64,000 nt of DNA, from the NCBI GenBank assembly GCA_900708905.1, contig CAADRB010000012.1, positions 2,843,394 to 2,907,393 on the forward strand. Reading direction: 5' to 3'. The notes under the pieces are model-generated. The model made no database searches. It was not told where the DNA came from and was given only the letters and a program-made list of their open reading frames with translations. Positions 26,601 through 38,794 of this stretch are shown one piece after another. Each line of letters begins with the position of its first letter. The stretch's first letter is position 1. Position numbers and translations under genes: made by a program. The stretch is from Hymenolepis diminuta (Eukaryota; Platyhelminthes; Cestoda; Cyclophyllidea; Hymenolepididae).

Positions 26601-29600
26601 CTACCACAAATTCTACAAGCGGAGTCCTGGGACGTGTATACATATACTAAGTGAAGAGAAAGCGGAAAAGAGGAATCGGTAAGATATAACGCATTCTTTT
26701 GCGGAAATAAAAAATGGAAATATCACGGAATCTAAAACTACAATATGTATATTTCAACTTGAACAATATCAATATGTTGATAGAAAAGTTTTCTTTTATT
26801 CCCCTCCTTCACTGACCTGTTGTCAAATTGTGATATTTTAGCTGGTGTTAGTAAGCTACTATTAAGATTTTAGGAGAAATAGATGCATCAAGATGAGTAA
26901 ATTAATAAACTGGTTAATCAACTATGAAAACTGCGTGTACAAACCATATTACATTTGAAATAGTTAAAACAAGGATTAAGAAACCAGATTTATGATAATG
27001 CTCCAACTATATGACACCTATTCTAGCAGCAACCTCCTTATCAATCCTTAAACAGGAAGTAAATCGAAGTCAGGCTTTTTATTTCTCCAACTTTATTCTC
27101 TTTGCTCCCACTGCATCCCACCCTCATGTTTTCATTTGAACTATTTAACAGTTCTGGCGCATAGATGTCTTACCATGGCTAAAATTTAGTAATAACACTT
27201 CTGCCTTTTCATGAGTAATAATAATTTTAAGTGGGTAATAAAGTTGATTCATCCTCCGGTGTTACAACCAAAGGTAGTTCTCAAATGAGAACTTCTGGAA
27301 AATATGAAATTTATGGAAAATAACTTATACTAGTCTAAAATATGACTGGCTTAAGGGGGAGGCTGTAAAATGGAAGCTTAACAATCTCATAAGACAAAAA
27401 AACGAGTGATTAATCAAATTCCGCGAGAAGACAAAATGAAAACAAACAAGATGGACATTTATGGGAAAAAGTTTTATAAGATATAAGACAATAAATAAAA
27501 GATGAATAAAATGAATAAATAGTGGAATTTTAAGTAGAATCTTTCAGTATTTTAGAAGGAAATGGCCCATCGACTGTTTTTTCGGTTCGAAAGACTGTTG
27601 TGATTCAATTTAAGGTAAGTGGTCCAATGTCGTATTTTGACATGGAATTGAGTGAATCTCTGGTGTATATCTACAGTGATTGGAGATAAAACAAGCTCTA
27701 CTTAACCCTGGACTCTGCAATATGCTTATTTTACCTTCTACAGGACGAGTACTACATGCTAACCCTGTTATTTCATCCCTAGGAACCCAAATCCTTTCAG
27801 TATGACTCTAGCGTTCTTTTTGAGAGTGACCAGAGGTAATACAAAGCCGGAAACTCCTCCAATGTAACTTTTTAACCGATCTAACCGACTGGCAACCCCA
27901 GATTTATTTCCACCTCTCTTCCTGGTTTCGGGTTTTCTCAATAAGCTTTGTCCGAAAAAATCTTGTTTCCTATTCATCTTGATGTGTGGTGAAGAACGTA
28001 TTAGTCTATTCAGATCCTCTGGACATCTTTGCTGTGCCCCTCTTCTACAAGCATGTGAATCTAACTATCAGTAATCAACAATCCGCTAATTTTAACTTCG
28101 TTACATACAGGTTGCGCAACGTATCTGACCACACTTATATTTTGTAATTTAAACCGACCCGATGATAGGTAGTGTATTTTTTATATCAGAAGATCCCATG
28201 CCAGATACCACTACGACTAATGAAATGAAAAGGCACCCTGTAACAGTGTCTATAAAAGCGAAACACAAGAACTTAGAAATTGCAAGATTCTTACAAGTCG
28301 CCACATCTTTCGTTTGCAATCAAAGAAATGATAGGTGAACATGTGTGGGCAGACCTCACTGAAGTTCCGACTATTAGGCATGTGCACGAAGTTTCCAGCA
28401 CTAGTTATGGTTTTAACCGATGTTGTTAACAGTGAGGGAGGGGTATCTCATGACTCATCAATTTCTTCAGCAGGGCCTTAGGAGTCAATGCAGATGCCTA
28501 TGTGGAGACTCTTCAATCCATTATTGTTAACACACCTTCGATAGACAGCGTAATCAATGGAGGAAGACCCCTTCCCTCTCCTCCCTCCCTCCTCCCCACT
28601 CCTCACTCCCCCCTCCCAACTCCCTGTGGCCTCCAACAAGATTCGCCTCCATCCCATAAAACTCTCAATACTCACGATTGGATCGCCGAGAATCTCCATT
28701 TTCATGTCACGCCCCAAAAGACTCATGGCCATCTCTTAACTCACCAAACCTTCATCCTTTGAATACTATGACAGGTGGGGTGGGGAGTAGTTGAAAAGAA
28801 AGTCAATAATTATCGTCATAACACCTAATCTCCTCTCTGATGGATGCAATAGCCCAAACAACGGAGGACATCAATAAAGATCATTTGATCTGATGAAAGC
28901 TTGTACTCAGTCGATTTCGCATTCGAATTGGGTCGGTGATACAAGCCGAAGGAGGATATGTAAAATCAAATCCAAGTTAATATTAAGCTTATTTGTTTCG
29001 TTACAAGAAATTGTGAGTTTCAACCATTAATGGTTTCATTTTCTATTTCTCTAAAAGTGCGTCAGGTGTCCTCAGATGCCTTACGCACTCTGTATTTAGA
29101 GAGAACGGTTTTGTATATACATTTTTATACATACAGAAACAGCAAATGCATTTACAACTGGTTTAGCTGGCATGCTAGGGACAATTGTTGCAAATTTTGC
29201 CCTCAGTTAAATAAAAGTAACAAGCAATTTTATTACGCCTGTCAAATGATAAACGTACCATTTGTAATGTGAAGTGTGAATTGTATAAAGGTAAATCTAA
29301 AATAACAATAGAACGAGTGTGGGAAAATGATGCTCTAAATTACTAGAACCCTTAAGAAGTTGTCTAATCTTGAAATAACTCCATTTTTTGCTCTGCAATG
29401 TGACTAAATTACTAATAGGACGACAATAAGTAGATCTGGAGGGGTTGGGCGATGGAGGGTGAAATCTATGATATACAATGATTGAATGTGTGTTTGCACT
29501 TTCTCGTTCCGTAATGGTGTTGCCAACAGCAAAATATTAGAGTTACCAGATGTGAAAAAATTGACTAATATTCAAGTAATGGATATTGCAATTTCCTGCC

Positions 29601-32600
29601 ATCTATGTCAGCGTACATAAATTGACGGTTTGAAAGCAATAGCATGAAAGAGTAAGCAAATAATTTGAAAAATGGCCAAGAAAAACGACTGCAACTATTC
29701 ATATTTTAATATGGAAGAAACATTGCATTGCTCAATACTGATAAACAACATTTACTTTAGTCAAAGTCGAGAAAACATCTAAAATATGAGGTTCACTATA
29801 TTTAGAGTCGGTTACAACGTACCGATAATAACAAATCATTTAACTGTACCTTTACGTTCTACTTTAACTTTTCACCATCTCTGCTACGGTCAAAACATGG
29901 TAGGATATAGTGATTTGGCTTGTAGATAAAAATTTAATTGCCAGAACTATCGTAATAGCAGAGTCTAGTCTCCTGTTCACGTCACCATTACGCCCGATTT
30001 TCAACAGTCAGATACGATAGAGACTAAGGGCAGCATTTCGGGAATGGTAAATACTCGATATAAAATTGTTGGTGACTCATTAATCTACACAATGGGAAGA
30101 TGTAGGGTCCTAATACCGCAACATTGGTCAAGATATGCAGATTTCTCGTGAACATAAACTTATCCGAGCATAATTGAAATATTGTTCGCGTGGTAGTCTA
30201 GCTATTTGAGGCCGGGTGCTGGGGTATAACCAGAGATTCACAGTGAATTTCACCCTTTTTGAGAACGGCATGACCAACCGCTCAACATATCCTACTAATC
30301 GACCAACTCTGAACACATGGATGTAGATCTGAATAGCAAGATGCTACAACCAAGCGCCCTTCAGATCAGGAATCTAGGGGCTAGATCCTGAACCTTGGGC
30401 TCTGATACGTCAAGTCTTACTGCAATGAAATAAAGCTTTTGATTATACATCGATGGCAGTTTTAAATGAAGTTAAACTAACTGAAATATCAAATATTGCA
30501 GCCATTCCTGGTGTTGGCCTATTTAACTCTGGACAAATGACCAACTCAATCTTCATTAGTGTCTCCCTTGCCATTAAGGACCCGCAACTCCAAGTTCGAG
30601 AATTTAAACTTTTCTCGAAGAGGTTAGCTACAACGACAATGGGGTACTTGCGGTTGTTATGCACCAACTGCTCATGGTGTTGAGAGACATAAAGTCAAAG
30701 GGTAAGAGTGTAGGTGATTTTAACTGTCGCCACGGTCCCGATGGCCACTGTGATTATGCAAATGTAGTAAAACGCTTCACAGACTGGAGAGATTACAGAA
30801 AATGGACCAGGACCAAATAGCTTCTGTGGGAAAAACCAACAATACGTCGCCGGTTCCTTCTAACAGTTGAATAAAAAAGGACATGCTCAGCACTATCCAA
30901 GAACTGATGGAGATGCTGTCCCAGACTTTTACCTTGACACAAGAAAAGGACACATTGATTGACTTAAGAGAAGCTGATGCAAATTTTGACCCCTGTCTAG
31001 TTACAGCATTTCTCAGACTTGAAGATGATGACGCTAGTATGAAAAGTGGTCTAGGAAAAACAAAAGGGAATTTTTATCATTTCAAACATAAAGGTAAATA
31101 TCAAAAGTTTTTTGATAAAGAAATATCAGAGAATAAGGCAAAATTATGAATACCATTGCGAAAGCAGCTACTCAAACCTGTCAGATGCGTAGTACAGGGA
31201 TTAGAAAAGCCAAGTCATGGTATGAAAAGGCTAAAGATTTGTTGAGTGCTAAACTATAGAAAAGTTGGGAATTACGCATTCGATGGCTATGGGCAATCTC
31301 ATGCATCGAACGCTGACTACAGGAAGTGCAGAAATAAAGCCAGTTCACTCTCATTAAAGGCCAAGTAAAGCTCGGACAATTCCTGAACTTAAAGAGTTCG
31401 TTATCTATGTTGAATTACTCAAATTCCGGAAATTGTTCTCTGAAATAAGTATAACTACCTTGAGATACAAATTAACACCCAAGGAACTTCCATTAGCTGA
31501 ATGCTGATTAAAATTAGCTAAATGTCCAGAACTGACCGAACTGCAATCTGAACTAATCAAGTGGAGTGAACCTCCACTTGATAAACTGCTACTAGTCAAG
31601 CTGCTGTTAATTTTTTTAAAACTTGAATTATCGTTGAGACATCACGAATATGCAGATGACCTATGACCTATCACTCCATCGACTGTTCAAGCTGAACAGC
31701 GACTTCAAAAGCTTAAAAAATTTTCCACAAAGTATGCGATGTAAATGGTTTATGATAAAACAGACTGATTATGCGTCGGTGCGGATTTGGATCAATTATT
31801 TCCTAAAGAATCAATCGATTGAACTCTTTTACCTAGCTTTTCTCTAGAGTGAATGCTAAAAGTCTAGTCGATGATGCTGTAAAACTAAATATCCTAAGGG
31901 TCAAACGACAATTAGTGAAACATTCTGTGATAGAAAACTTTATCGATTAAAACTCGAGTAAGGACATTGTTAACATTTATCGAATCAGTCGTTCTATACG
32001 ACTTATCTACAGTTGGCCGTCATAAGGTGGATGATAATAGATTAAAGGTTGTTCAGAACGCTGCTTGAATAATGTTAGGATTGTGCGGCCAGAGCATAAT
32101 GAGTATTCAAGTTTTGACAGAAAAATTCCCCTGAGAAACCTTGCCGCCCAACAACAAAAACGAAGATTAAATATCTGGACGAGTCTTCATAGAAGGCACT
32201 GGCGGATCGATCACCACAAACCCAACTGGTAGACTTCTTTGTCCAGTGGACGGGTGCTACAAGAATTGTGAGAATATGGCCCCGAAATCATATGAAAACT
32301 TGTAATTCGAATTTCTTCTACACAGAATAAGATGATGAAAAGAAAGCATAAGTGTGAAGGACTTCAACTACTACTTGATGAATTCTGGACTCTTGTTTTC
32401 CCTTCATAAATTACGGTAGCTAGAGCAACGACACTGAGGGATGAGAAAAATCAATGAGAGAAGTTGAGATGGGGGAAGGGAGGGTAATTAGATTAAGCTC
32501 TAGATGATCTAATTTTCTAAGCCATTTATTTATATTATACAACTTCGAAATATGTTATTATTTGAATTCTTAATTCCCTTCTTTCCCTTTTACAAATGAC

Positions 32601-35600
32601 AGCAATCTGTAGCAACAACCGTCAGGCGATAAGAATATGAGTCAGGAGAAATTGGGATGAGAAGAAGCAATTATTACTGTACCAAAGGATTGTAGTTTCA
32701 GTCATGAATAATTCAAAACAGATTGCAATACTGTGTTTGGGCTTTTCTTTGATTTATTCTTCATGTATAGAATATCAGGATTTTCTATCAGAGGGAGTGG
32801 GTTAATTGTATAGACATTGGAAATAAATCTTTGTATTAATCAGGCGCTAAACGAGAGTGTGAATCGAATTAGCACATCTAAATAATTTCAGCCCTGAATG
32901 CGTTTTGGTTAAGAGTTCAAGTTCGTGTCATGGTATGCGTTCATATATTTGATAAGACCTTAAATTCAAAGAGAGTATAAAAGTTACCGGTTCAAATTAA
33001 CCTAGGAGCGCAAATTACTAGCCCTGAGCAGAAAAACATGAAAAGCAACAACTGGGATCGTGAATGCCTATCGGAAAGGGAAGTAATCAAAAGCATTACA
33101 ACTACTCAAACATTTACTGAGTAAGTAAGATGTCCTTAAGCTTATTGCCCAGAGATAATTTGAGTTTCAAACTCAATTGAGAAAATCCACTCATGGTTAC
33201 GAAACTCGTTACCTGAGACCAACTCTTTAGATAACAAAAAATGACATTCCTATAAGAATCCAGTGGTCTTTTAACAAACCCTTTACCTACTGTCATATCC
33301 CACAAGCGCTCATATTTGGTTTAACATCCAAGCTTCTCTGCTACCTGCCCAGTCTTCATCTGCCTACACAGATATTGTGTTATTTTCTTTGATGTTCTTT
33401 CAGTAACCACGGTGTTCGTAGACTTAAAGAGACCGTAGGATCTAGACCAGTTGGATCACCTAAGTGGAGATCTAGGTTAACATTTGCAAATGCAGTTATG
33501 AAAAAGGTAGTAAAATTTTTTTAGAAATAGAATAAGTTGTCTATGCGCCTATAAAGTTTGTTTACTACCGGTAGTGTGGGCGCACGCAAAAATGATAAAT
33601 GCGCGGCATTACAGGAGATCAGCGATCTAGCTAAGGAGAAATATTGCGCCATTGAGTACATGTAGTAAACATTTAAATCAGTGGAAAACCTACTGAAAAT
33701 GTTATGGGAACTATCCATAGGGAAAAAAACATTTCATTACAACATAAAAATCTAACAATTCTTGACTGATTTCACCCATCAAAATCCTAGACCTTCAAGG
33801 AGAAACAGGTGTCAATTTACATTGATCTTTAATATAGAACTTTGAGTGTTCGAGGTAGTCGAACCTAAGCTAACACCTCAAGGATTGAGTGGCGACAGGC
33901 ATATTTTAAATTAAAAACAACAATACAGACATTAGTACTAATTTTACGTGCTTATTTTTAGTTAATCAAACAAATCACAAAACTTCTTTGATCAAAATTT
34001 CAAAGAAGATTTGCGACTAAATAACAACTGTGATGCGTCAATTATCACGATAAAAGTTTCTTTTTTTCCTCTAGGTTACAATAGAGTATCTTCATTATTT
34101 TCGTGATTAAATCTAATCTAAATAGTAACGAATAGTCCACTTGACTGCTTATTATATGACCAGGAAGAGTATTCACATATCTAGTGATAAAATAGAAATC
34201 ATTAGACCGCTATAACAGTTCAGTTTCCCTTCAAAACATCCCGAATTCGTAGTTGATCTCTTTATTAAATGGAAAAGTTGATATCAGTTCCTGATGGACA
34301 AGTTCTGTGTGATCGAATGATTGAATCAGGCTGAGAGCTAATAGCTGTCAATAAAAATAGTCATTAACAGAGAGATTCCCTTGAAAAAAGAATAAATGCC
34401 AAATAATACGAATGCTGAAAAACAGATTGCTTGGATAATTAAGGTTGAAAGGAATAAAATTGAATGATTTAGTTGCTTAATCAAATAAAAAGAATCCCAA
34501 TCCCAGCCAGTCATTGAAATGACAATTTGTGTTAATGAAAAAAAAATGATGACACTAAGTCACGTACTTTTGATTTTTCACCAAATGACCTTTTTACTAA
34601 TGCATCTGTCACTATTGAACATAGAACTAATCTCAAAATATCTAAATGAAGAGTGAGCGCCAAAATCCGGAGACAAAATGAGGCATCGGGTTTGGTTAGT
34701 AAATATTAATCATTTCCATAAATTAAATCAACATAAGCTCAAAATATTTCTAATTTATAAAGTAATCCGAATAACTTCAAGACTAAATTTCATTTCAGAA
34801 GTTAACAATGGACTGAAGAACTAGGGAGAGAGTTCACAAGTTTATCGCTCCAGTTATCGTTAGAATAGAAGGAGCAAATGTTCATTGATTTGAAGACAAT
34901 TATTTGTTTTAAAAACATATAACAAAGTGGCTCAAAAAGCGATTTTTAAACGGATAAGAGAGGACTGGAAAGTGATAACACGATGGCCATAACTTGATTG
35001 GTGAGAAACTGATTTTGGGATTTTGATTACAGCATTTAAACAGACAATACAGAAAAAAAATTAAGATTGATAACTTGCATCAGTTCAATCAACCTACCAA
35101 GATACGACATAATATAATGAGCACGTGTTCTTTGCAGTTGAAAATTCTTCTGCTTACCAATCAGGGTAAAAAATTGTTAAAGGGATTTGAGTGTTGGGGT
35201 CATAACCAATTGATCGTCATGTAACTGTGAGGGCAGGATAGTTTTTTAAAACTAAACACCCGATATACATGTATTCCTCTTTTATCAACTGGATTTGATT
35301 ATGAAAACAGCCCTTTTTAAGTAAACCGTCGGTTGCCCTTCAAATGAATGTAAAGCTCCCCAACTATCCCAGACCAAAAAGGGTCTTAAGGGCAAATAGA
35401 CACCCATCACAACATCAGCTACGGGGAAATGTACCGTTGCTGACTATTCATATCTGTAATTTAAGACACATTATCCCACACTTTGTCAAATGAATGATCA
35501 AATAATTCTCCAGATTTGATTTCCTTAACATTCTAGACTTTATTAATTGTGCATCATCCATTCGAGAAAATTGTGTCTTTGTTTTTTTTTTAAATAGTCA

Positions 35601-38600
35601 AGGTGGCTTATTTAAGTAAAGCTTATTAAAACTCGGTCGACCAACAGAAATTTTAGTTTGTAAAAATATCTTCTTTACAATCAGCTTGGAATGCAGTTTC
35701 AACGTAAATAGATTTAACAATTCATTTTGATCTGGAACATAGTTAAAATAAAGCATAAAATTCGGTTATATGGACATTCAATGACGTTGAATGAGAGAAT
35801 TATTTTGCAGAATTTTGAGGTTTAAAAGCCCTCTACTTAATGTTTAATGACGAAAGGAACCGACTGCTTAGAGAACGTAGTTGGAATAGGCATTCAGCAA
35901 AATTTTAGTTCGTGAATTCCAGCCTTTATTTTAGAGCGAGAAGTTCTACATCTATCTAATGGGATATAAACTCGAAGTAACTATCCTCCAAAGTTCGCAT
36001 CTACTTATCATTGAAATCAATCTCAAAGTTTGGATAATTAATCAACGTGGAATAAAACGCAGCTAATCTTGTTATGGATAAAAGATACATCAGAGCAGAA
36101 GAAAGTCTTCTTGTACAGTTAATTTGCGAATACAAGAGAGAAGAATGATTTAAATTGGATTGTCTAAATTTGTATATCCTGCCGATGTAATTAAAATACA
36201 AGTTTAGATTTCACAAATCCTTGTACACTTTCCCATCATTTTCTGTATTTTGAAATCAACTAACAAATGAAAGACTAAACTGGATTGTTAATTAGCTTTA
36301 AAATTCTAAAGTTTTCCTCCAGACTGTTACACATTAAATATTTTTAACTGAAATTAGTGAAGGAAAATATTTTTTTTAAATATTATTACTTTCTAGCAGA
36401 AAAATTTTCATTCGACAATACAGTTTGTATTTAAAATTAATCGAAAAGCGGAATCCTATTTCTGAAGAAAAAATTGAAACAATCTACAATAGATTCGAAA
36501 AAATTCCTTACGGTAACAGCGCATAGATATAACTCGATCAACTGCGCAGCCGATTTGACCTTTTTCTTCTCTCTGAAAAGAATACTGATCAAATGACTAT
36601 GAGGGAAGATCCATCTTAAATGGAAATGCCGTGGACGGAAATTAGTGATGCTAAACAGTTGCAAAGCGTGATGAGACGAAGTGAATTGGCAATTGCGAAA
36701 GAGGAATGATTCACTGGACAAAACACATGAGTTTGAAAGCTATCTTATTATGACCGTCTCAGAGCCGTCCAGTTAAGTTAATTAACTAACTTGGTTATAA
36801 ATGAAATTGGATCGGGCAACATCCCAACACAATTGGAATCAATTGCGGAGTGTCACCTATGATAAATGAATGAAAAGACATTTATTCAGCCGAAAAACTC
36901 AATTAAGATCTGAATCATTTCAGACAAATAAATTGAAGAGCATTTTTGCATTTCACCCACTTTACTTAAGGCCCGGTCAAAAGTTGATTAACACTGACAC
37001 GTTATTGTTTACCAAATTTGCGAAATTAATACAATTTTAGACAATTTGGTGCAAACGGAAATTTCTTTTACAACATGGCATAATATAATACTTTTAAGGA
37101 AGGTAAAATTTAAAATCTTCCAATTTTTTCAGAGACTCTTTTGACTACACTCAAATAATTAGACAAAAATGAAACTGAAAATTTGATTAACACCTAAATT
37201 AATGACAGAAAAAGATCAAATCAACCGATAAATTACGTAGGAATTTAATATTTTAGATGAATTCATCAAGTTATGGGAACCTGTATAATTATAAAACTCA
37301 TTGAAGGAAAGTATCTTCTAACAGTGGAAAAATAGTTCATCCCAATCAATGGCAGAAAACCTATGGGTTTCCAACTTACGTCGTGTATAATGGCAGGAAT
37401 GTATGATAACGAAAATAATAAAACAATCACAAGTGTGAACCTGAGACACGTTAATTGAATTGTGGGAAAAGGACACATAAATGGAGCCCATAAACGCATG
37501 AATATAAAAATGACCCAAGTAGTAAAATAAGCGAAGCCAAATGCAGTGAAATTTCACTAAAAATTCGGCATAAAAAGTAAATTTTCTACTATTTGAAGAC
37601 GTTTGTGCTAGCTCGAGAGATACAAAGAAAGCATTGAACTTTCATAAAGTTGAAAAGGGAGAGCTAAAGCAAATATCTTACATTTGCTAAGCTTAAGATG
37701 GTTAGAAATTCGTAAGATGGAAATGATATGATCACCCAACAATTTGACCATAGACATCTTTAGATATACACTTTCTTCCGATATCAAAGGAAGCAGGGCT
37801 TGTTTGTGAAATACGCGACTACAAGTGTTAGTGCAATTGTTCATTAAACGACTTCTACAGCCAAGGTTTAACCAAAAATAACGTCCTAAAAAGTAAGCCA
37901 AGCAAAATTCTAAAAAGCAAAGAGATATTGGTAACTGTAAGAGAATAAAAGAGATGAGCAACTTTGGATCGGAAAATGTTTAAGTTTTACTCTCAACCTA
38001 GGATATTTAATAACTTTCGCCTCATATACGAATATATACCTTGATACTAACATTAACTTTTAATTCTGATACTGGATAAATTGAAAAAAATGGACACATA
38101 AGAAACTTGGAAACGTACCTAGCAACTTCTCTCCACTCGCCATTAGAAAGCTCGTCAAGTTCCACGAATGCCGGAGGTTGTTTTGGTTCCTCTTGTTCAC
38201 CAAGTTGAAACATGACATGTGGTGCCTCGGTTATTTCTAAAGCTGTTTGGTTTAATTGCACGGTTAAAATAATAAAAATAGAAAACAAGATTGCAAAAAA
38301 TTAATTCGAAATAAGTGCAGAGATCAGTAAAATGAAAGCCAAATTAGGTAAATCAGTTGAGCTGTTCGAGTATGTGTTATTCGCCTTACGTTTACCCTCG
38401 CGCTTCTTTTTATGTTTCCTGTGATGCTTAAGCTTATCTGATATAGAACGCAGTAAATAATGGAATGATAGTATGAGAATACAAGTGAGCAATACAAACA
38501 TACGAAGTGAACCCGAGGTGTCTAGTTCTTTTCTAGAGCGCCTGCTCTGTTTGTGTTTTTGATCATGATCATTGCCCCCAGTAGCTACATTTTCCTCAAT

Positions 38601-38794
38601 AACAACATCTAGAAAAAAATTAAAAACGATAATTACAGCCTGATAAGACACCATACTTAAATACTAATTTCATAATTCATATACTTAAATGCTTCAAGCG
38701 AAAAAAATATATGAGTCAAATGAGCATAGAAAAATGTACCGGGAACAGTAGACTGATCAGACTTTTCAAGAGAAGGACTCGATGTTTCCGGCAT
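6016..38794 (-). CDS. SLC4: SLC4 Na+-coupled bicarbonate transporter, N-terminal part (partial)
   Basis: Exons in transcript order: 38740-38794, 38504-38608, 38396-38437, 38119-38242, 17847-18007, 8569-8766 and 6016-6143 (813 nt, 271 codons). SLC4 proteins move HCO3-, with or without Na+, across the plasma membrane; only the cytoplasmic N-domain lies here. The ATG at 38792-38794 follows an in-frame TAA. Visible motifs: a basic cluster KHHRKHKKKREG (about residues 56-67), then FVELDEL, then REVARWIKYEEEVEE built across the exon 4/5 splice (Arg109), then RWSKPHVA, and RSLAEIGK near residue 215. The basic cluster followed by a LGE...FVELDEL block resembles the NBC/NDCBE branch rather than AE anion exchangers. 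Introns 1-3 are 131, 66 and 153 nt, but introns 4-6 are 19.9 kb, 9.1 kb and 2.4 kb. The exon 3 donor could also lie 6 nt further on (in frame). The membrane domain must lie left of the window. Confidence 0.85.
14644..14688 (+). repeat. (TAG)15 microsatellite
   Basis: Fifteen uninterrupted TAG units in SLC4 intron 5. An imperfect unit follows (aaatagtag). Confidence 0.95.
15119..15837 (+). other. Two adjoining unrecognised open frames
   Basis: A 96-codon frame (15119-15409) and a 113-codon frame (15493-15837) lie close together inside SLC4 intron 5, on the opposite strand to SLC4. Both give protein-like sequence without low complexity. Between them lies an AATAAA (15474-15479), and an AGACGAA/TTCGTCT inverted repeat lies at about 15432-15464. 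I recognise no domain. They could be a gene fossil, an unknown repeat or chance. In this AT-rich background, open frames of this length do occur by chance. Confidence 0.2.
19265..19540 (+). repeat. Dispersed repeat family, copy A
   Basis: About 275 bp related to 43745-44010. Shared blocks in the same order: a start like ggtctgaacaagctttcat, a centre like gcgaccattttgccacaatg, and an end like ctcagtagcaacgtg. No coding capacity. It is probably an uncharacterised non-autonomous element such as a SINE or TRIM. Its boundaries are estimates by eye. Confidence 0.5.
20007..20030 (+). repeat. (TTTA)n simple repeat
   Basis: Short run of TTTA units ending in a T-run, followed at about 20085-20135 by an imperfect hairpin with AGAGC/GCTCT arms. 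Confidence 0.8.
21487..21549 (+). repeat. tRNA-like fragment, possible SINE head
   Basis: TGGCTCTTGAG (21487-21497) resembles a pol III A box, and AGTTCGATTCC (21539-21549) resembles a B box with one mismatch. The spacing is 52 bp. No acceptor-stem pairing is visible, so this is not a working tRNA. A tRNA-derived SINE or tRNA pseudogene is possible. Confidence 0.25.
28106..29094 (+). mobile_element. Mariner-family element, internally deleted copy 1
   Basis: The terminal inverted repeats are visible: left CAGGTTGCGCAACGTATCTG (from 28108) pairs with the right end at about 29065-29092, and a TA dinucleotide flanks each end (28106-28107 and 29093-29094) as for mariner/Tc1 target sites. The interior reads as a broken transposase: INGGRP (about 28553-28570), LQQDS with the second catalytic Asp at 28640-28642, and SPNL, where the expected third Asp is Asn (28747-28749). 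The C-terminal part continues to about 28975 with frameshifts and stops. Compared with copy 2, about 400 bp with the DNA-binding part and first Asp are missing. A pyrimidine tract of about 60 bp interrupts the frame between INGGRP and LQQDS. The element is inactive and lies in SLC4 intron 4. Confidence 0.85.
30440..32330 (+). mobile_element. Degraded LINE (non-LTR retrotransposon) relic
   Basis: Plus-strand fragments in several frames show the order expected of a LINE. An endonuclease-like LAVV-YAPT signature (about 30640-30665, needing a frameshift) is followed by GDFN (about 30714-30725). An open segment of 88 codons at 30883-31149 follows. The reverse-transcriptase active-site motif YADD is at about 31649-31660, with a stop two codons later. 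An RT C-terminal segment resembling RLKVVQNAA...LGL is at about 32037-32080. Distances are shorter than in an intact LINE, so parts are deleted. The clade (RTE, Jockey, CR1) is not determined. It lies in SLC4 intron 4 and cannot be active. Confidence 0.5.

Larger units (their letters stand above)
18008..38118 (-). other. SLC4 intron 4 (about 20 kb)
   Basis: Splits the conserved ARWIKYEE motif: exon 4 ends in AG at 38119 and exon 5 starts with A at 18007, rebuilding Arg109. It contains a dispersed repeat copy (19265-19540), a TTTA run (20007-20030), a tRNA-like fragment (about 21487-21549), a mariner copy (28106-29094) and a LINE relic (30440-32330). No nested functional gene was found. Confidence 0.75.

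Noticed and set aside
28478..28732. Minus-strand open frame of 84 codons
   Set aside because: It is the antisense of the mariner transposase remnant and its pyrimidine tract.
37266..37961. Several hydrophobic minus-strand open frames
   Set aside because: T-rich codons from AT-rich DNA; no conserved motif, no splice support, and they lie inside SLC4 intron 4.
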